This document shows positions 7,575 to 10,489 of a stretch of 10,489 bases of DNA, piece after piece. The DNA comes from FEN-1297 sp046706945 (lineage in GTDB: Bacteria; Bacteroidota; Ignavibacteria; Ignavibacteriales; Ignavibacteriaceae), in contig JBJKOY010000526.1 of assembly GCA_046706945.1 (NCBI GenBank), forward strand, positions 1-10,489, read 5' to 3'. The notes under the pieces are model-generated. The model was given only the letters and a program-made list of their open reading frames with translations. It was not told where the DNA came from and searched no databases. Position 1 is the first letter of the stretch. The number at the start of each line of letters is the position of its first letter. The position numbers and the translations under genes are program-made.

Positions 7575-8924
7575 TTATCTTTCCGGCAGCAGTAAAACCA
7601 GTTCAAGCTCAAGCGCTTTAAATTCCGAAGCAAGGAAAAACGCAATTTTATTTTTTGCGACTATCTTTTCCCAGAACCTTCCTTCTTTATTAATTTTAAA
7701 ATAATGCGCTTTTTCGTTCACCGATACGCCTGCAGGGGGCCTAGCAATATATTCAATACTTACACCCTGAATCCCTGCCTGATGCACTGCAAATATTTCT
7801 TCGTAAGCCGATATTTTTATATTCTTTGATAGTTCGGAAATGATTTTTTTTTCGGGTATGTCGCTGTAAACAGCTATAAAAAACTGAGATGACATTTGAT
7901 TGGGCGATAACTGACCTACGTATAGTGTCTCCGCTTGTTTTCGAAGCGGAATGATCATATCTCTTCTTTCTACCGTTTTCTGTACGTTCAGCATTATATC
8001 TATTTCGTTTACAATTTGTCCGAATATTTCGGTCAGGTGTTTGTGTTCGTAAGGAGGGTATTCGGTATTCTTGATACCTAAATTGGAGTATGTGGAAAGC
8101 TGCCCGGCTAAGTTCAGAAGAAGCACGTAAAGAACTTCCGGGTGTATATTCTGAGAAGCATAATAAAAATTAAGCAACGGTATAAATGTATTAACCGTCT
8201 GAAGCATTAACAAAATTTCAATTTGAACAACGGACAGCTCGGGCCTGTGAATGCTGGCCTGCGTTCTTAATTCTTTGCTTTTTGAAACAAGGGTGCCCAG
8301 TATTTCCCTGATATAATTCAGCAGTACTTCGGATGCCGAAATCGACAGACACGGGACAATGTATTCCCCGTCCATCGTGTATTTACCGTCGGAGCTTCTT
8401 ACAATGAAGCCCAATTTTATCGACGTAAAATCTTCGAGCGATTCTTCTCCGAATTTAAATTGGAAGTTGGGCTTAACTATGCCGATCGATCTAAGATTCT
8501 GCCCCGTGTTATAATCGGCGGTATCGTAATTCTGAAGAATAAACCTTGAGTTATCGGCAGCGGCGTCTTCGTCGATTTGGCAATTATTACCGGCGGAGTT
8601 TTCGGCCGGAAGGCATAAATATACCTCAAGTTTTTCGGCCGTCGCCTGGAATAATTCTTCGAACGATCTTGCTTTCGGCAGGGAATCGTTGCCGGGCATG
8701 TCCATTATTAGTCCGTCGGGCATTATTCCCGAGCAGCTTATCAACCCGAAAGAACCGCCCGCGAGAGCGGCCGTATCGATTTTAAACTCCCTTAATCCCC
8801 AGAAATTGGAATTAAAGAAATTTATTTTGGAGTTGATGTAATATTCGTGATATCTGTCGGATTGCTGAAAATGGTGGGGATTTAGTTTCATCCCCTCGTA
8901 CCAGATAACCTTCTGTAATTTCAT
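7575..8924 (-). CDS. tssK: TssK, T6SS baseplate adaptor
   Basis: TssK is the cytoplasmic trimeric adaptor, related to phage receptor-binding proteins, that joins the TssEFG baseplate wedges to TssL/TssM. The 449-residue length is typical. The N-terminal shoulder has the hallmark KVIWYEGMKLNPHHFQQSDRY (residues 5-25), NFWGLREFKID (40-50) and SGIMPDG (65-71). The C-terminal head, which binds the membrane complex, ends with a YFKINKEGRFW block followed by FFLASEFKALELELVLLLPE, matching the family's 'YFrl...g.lWe' and 'F..L.LEL' ending. The ATG at 8922-8924 is fixed by the near-universal start of the family. GGGAG lies 12 nt upstream, rather far for a Shine-Dalgarno site. tssJ is 61 bp upstream, and a 346-bp gap follows before tssL. 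No missing key segment or frameshift is seen. Confidence 0.97.
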   Translation of the reverse strand: MKLQKVIWYEGMKLNPHHFQQSDRYHEYYINSKINFFNSNFWGLREFKIDTAALAGGSFGLISCSGIMPDGLIMDMPGNDSLPKARSFEELFQATAEKLEVYLCLPAENSAGNNCQIDEDAAADNSRFILQNYDTADYNTGQNLRSIGIVKPNFQFKFGEESLEDFTSIKLGFIVRSSDGKYTMDGEYIVPCLSISASEVLLNYIREILGTLVSKSKELRTQASIHRPELSVVQIEILLMLQTVNTFIPLLNFYYASQNIHPEVLYVLLLNLAGQLSTYSNLGIKNTEYPPYEHKHLTEIFGQIVNEIDIMLNVQKTVERRDMIIPLRKQAETLYVGQLSPNQMSSQFFIAVYSDIPEKKIISELSKNIKISAYEEIFAVHQAGIQGVSIEYIARPPAGVSVNEKAHYFKINKEGRFWEKIVAKNKIAFFLASEFKALELELVLLLPER

Positions 8925-8985
8925 TAAAGTTAATTTCTCCCTTTGGTTTTTTCGGAGCAGCGTAACGGTTTACCCGTCCTCTTTC

Positions 8986-9426
8986 TTATTCCTGAACGGA
9001 TAAATAATTCTGATGAACCAATACTTTAAGGTTTTTAAAATCGCTTTTAACCGGAATAATTTGGCGCCAACCGTTTTCGGCCGGCGAATGAAAATTTCCA
9101 ATAATTCCGATATACTCGGCGTCTTTGGACAAGGTTAAATGTTTTATCTCATAGCTTTGGCCGGGTATCATGGTAATTTCTTTTTGGGAATCCGGGATAA
9201 GGTCGTCGGTTAATATCCCCTGGGGATCCCTTAACAATGATTCGAAACTGGCATGCGTAAATTTATCCCTGCTTTTCAATTGATATATATCTACTACTAT
9301 GGCATTGGCATCGTTGCTGTTGTTGTCCGCCTGGAAATTAACGTTAATCATCCGGGCCCCTCCGCCGCATCCTGCAAGTACGGCCGAGAAAATAAGAACC
9401 GTTAGAAGCAAGAAATTTTTTTTCAT
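8986..9426 (-). CDS. tssJ: TssJ, T6SS outer-membrane lipoprotein
   Basis: TssJ is anchored in the inner leaflet of the outer membrane and binds the periplasmic C-terminal part of TssM, completing the membrane complex. The 146-residue protein has a lipoprotein signal: MKKN, a hydrophobic core (about 5-16) and the lipobox LAGC (17-20), making Cys20 the predicted acylated residue. The next residues are Gly, compatible with outer-membrane sorting because there is no Asp at +2. The mature part is a predicted beta-sandwich with family features: AIVVDIYQLKSRDKFTHASF (42-61), ILTDDLI (71-77), and YIGIIGNFHSPAENGWRQIIPV (105-126), matching the 'Y.gvva.y.....a.WR' block. The ATG at 9424-9426 has an AAGGA site 6 nt upstream. 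It starts 16 nt after the FHA gene and precedes tssK by 61 bp, the usual FHA-tssJ-tssK-tssL order of T6SS-i clusters. Confidence 0.93.
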   Translation of the reverse strand: MKKNFLLLTVLIFSAVLAGCGGGARMINVNFQADNNSNDANAIVVDIYQLKSRDKFTHASFESLLRDPQGILTDDLIPDSQKEITMIPGQSYEIKHLTLSKDAEYIGIIGNFHSPAENGWRQIIPVKSDFKNLKVLVHQNYLSVQE

Positions 9427-9442
9427 TTTATGTCCTTAATAT

Positions 9443-10489
9443 TCAATATTCGTCGCCGGAATTCTTTGAGAGGATCCTCTTCTGGTAACCCTTTAAAAAC
9501 GAAGGTCTGAAATATTTCTTTTCGACATGATACGGATCGGAAACATATTTCATGTAGTTTTCTTTTATCCCGTCCAGAATTTTTGATTTCTGCGCGAAAG
9601 GAATGATCTTTCCGAAATCAAGGCCGGAAGAATGCTGGCTTTTGCCCGCAATCTCCTTTTCGATTTCTTCGGGATTTAAGCTCTGCAGCAGCGCCTGACT
9701 TCCTTCAGTAACCGAATTCCGGTACCCCTCAAGCAGCCCGATCTGGTGCGTTATAAGCTTCTGTATCTCATCCCTCAATAGATCAAGCCGTTTCTTCTCT
9801 TCTTCGGGTGAAATGCCCGGGTTGAATAAAAATTCTTTTATTTCTTTCAAAGACCCGGTCGGTATCGTATGATATATGGTCACGCCGAAAAACTCCTGAC
9901 GGAATTGAAGGAACCCCTGGACAAGTTTCGTAAGAACCTCTAGCAGTACATCGATGACTGCCGTAAAATGAACGTTGAAAGAATAATCTGCCGAAGGCGC
10001 GGGGGTTTCTTTTTGTTCGTAAATTTTCTGCGGCGGCCGGATAACCCCGGTCTTTTCGGATTCGTGGAAGTATTCCTCGCGGGCCTTCTTTGCAGGCACC
10101 GGCGGCGGCTGACTGAAATCCTTTCCCAGCACGCTTTCCACGAAAAACTCGGCCAGTATTTTATTGGCATCGTTCTTCGGCAAACCGCTGAGGCTCTGCA
10201 GGATAGAAAACCTAAGCATATCGTCCTTCATCGGAGAATCGTCGAATTCGTATTTTGACGAGATCATCTTCAGGTTCTCGGCTACAGCGGCAACCTCGTC
10301 GGCAAAAGGACTGGAAAAGACCATGGTTTTCTGGTCGTCGCCGTCATCGGCCTGATAGGACGGCTCCTGCACGAGCATCACTTCAATCTCGTATTCGCCG
10401 ATTTTTATTTTATCGTTTGATTGAAGCGCGTTCTCCTCCAAAGGTTCGATCTTCTGACCGTTGAGGTATGTAAAATTCGGCGACTCCAT
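9443..10489 (-). CDS. FHA-domain T6SS regulator (Fha/TagH/ImpI type), 5' end beyond right edge
   Basis: FHA proteins bind phosphothreonine and, in T6SS, promote assembly under PpkA/PppA/TagF control. 348 residues are visible. Residues 1-40 look like the last strands of an FHA domain: a SPNFTYLNG segment (family: SxNGTxvNG), then NDKIKIGEYEIEV. A complete FHA domain needs about 60-80 further upstream residues, so the ATG at 10487-10489 is very likely internal. A flexible linker follows, with DDQKTMVF (51-58) and a Pro-rich stretch (127-132). The C-terminal half matches the domain typical of T6SS FHA proteins: a helical VLLEVLTKLVQGFLQFRQEF (181-200), a KLITHQIGLLEGYRNSV segment (244-260) and the ending ILDGIKENYMKYV...FLKGYQKRI. 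Notably, the usual Gly of NGT is Phe here. tssJ follows 16 nt downstream. TagF, its expected antagonist, is encoded at 1972-2931. Confidence 0.85.
   Translation of the reverse strand: MESPNFTYLNGQKIEPLEENALQSNDKIKIGEYEIEVMLVQEPSYQADDGDDQKTMVFSSPFADEVAAVAENLKMISSKYEFDDSPMKDDMLRFSILQSLSGLPKNDANKILAEFFVESVLGKDFSQPPPVPAKKAREEYFHESEKTGVIRPPQKIYEQKETPAPSADYSFNVHFTAVIDVLLEVLTKLVQGFLQFRQEFFGVTIYHTIPTGSLKEIKEFLFNPGISPEEEKKRLDLLRDEIQKLITHQIGLLEGYRNSVTEGSQALLQSLNPEEIEKEIAGKSQHSSGLDFGKIIPFAQKSKILDGIKENYMKYVSDPYHVEKKYFRPSFLKGYQKRILSKNSGDEY

Noticed and set aside
6472..8985. Identical 61-bp spacers at tssJ-tssK (8925-8985) and tssL-tssM (6472-6532) as a repeated element
   Set aside because: The lengths match but the sequences do not; the equality is a coincidence.
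10487..10489. ATG at the window edge as the true start of the FHA protein
   Set aside because: The following residues align with the last strands of an FHA domain, so a full domain would require upstream sequence; the coincidence with the edge is treated as chance.
1..10489. A novel or hybrid secretion or defence system
   Set aside because: All eight genes match known T6SS families in a familiar order, and no extra unidentified gene lies between them.

Overview
The window is the membrane-complex half of a canonical type VI secretion system (T6SS) gene cluster. Every supported gene lies on the minus strand, so the order of transcription runs from high to low coordinates: FHA-domain regulator (cut by the right edge), tssJ, tssK, a 346-bp non-coding stretch, tssL, tssM, tagF, tssA, and the start of tssB (cut by the left edge). 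About 95% of the window is coding. No transposase, CRISPR array, tRNA or rRNA is visible.

How the genes work together: TssJ (outer-membrane lipoprotein), TssM (inner-membrane, IcmF family) and TssL (DotU family, tail-anchored) form the trans-envelope channel. TssK is the baseplate adaptor that docks the phage-tail-like baseplate on TssL/TssM. TssA coordinates baseplate, tube and sheath assembly. TssB, with the TssC expected beyond the left edge, forms the contractile sheath. The FHA protein and TagF form a post-translational switch: in characterised systems FHA promotes assembly and TagF represses it. TssC, Hcp, TssE/F/G, ClpV, VgrG, PAAR, the kinase/phosphatase pair PpkA/PppA, and effectors are not in the window.

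Layout: (a) 9443-10489 FHA protein, tssJ 8986-9426 and tssK 7575-8924 form an upstream block. (b) 7229-7574 is a gene-free segment packed with short palindromes, including a weak terminator-like hairpin, followed by AT-rich TATAAT repeats just before tssL; it may split the cluster into two transcription units. (c) tssL 6533-7228, tssM 2935-6471, tagF 1972-2931, tssA 191-1954 and tssB 1-230 form a tight block. Its notable junctions are a single in-frame TGA between tssM and a TTG-started tagF, and a 40-nt tssA/tssB overlap.

Organism: a lipoprotein TssJ means a diderm (Gram-negative) host with an outer membrane, and TssJ/L/M together indicate the T6SS-i subtype. The moderate GC content and Lys/Asn-rich proteins, with mixed use of Shine-Dalgarno sites, do not look like a typical high-GC proteobacterium. 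A lineage in or near the Bacteroidota/Ignavibacteriota group is possible, but this is a guess from composition only. No undescribed system was found; the most unusual features are the tssM-tagF junction, the palindrome-rich gap and a duplicated acidic N-terminal extension on TssA.
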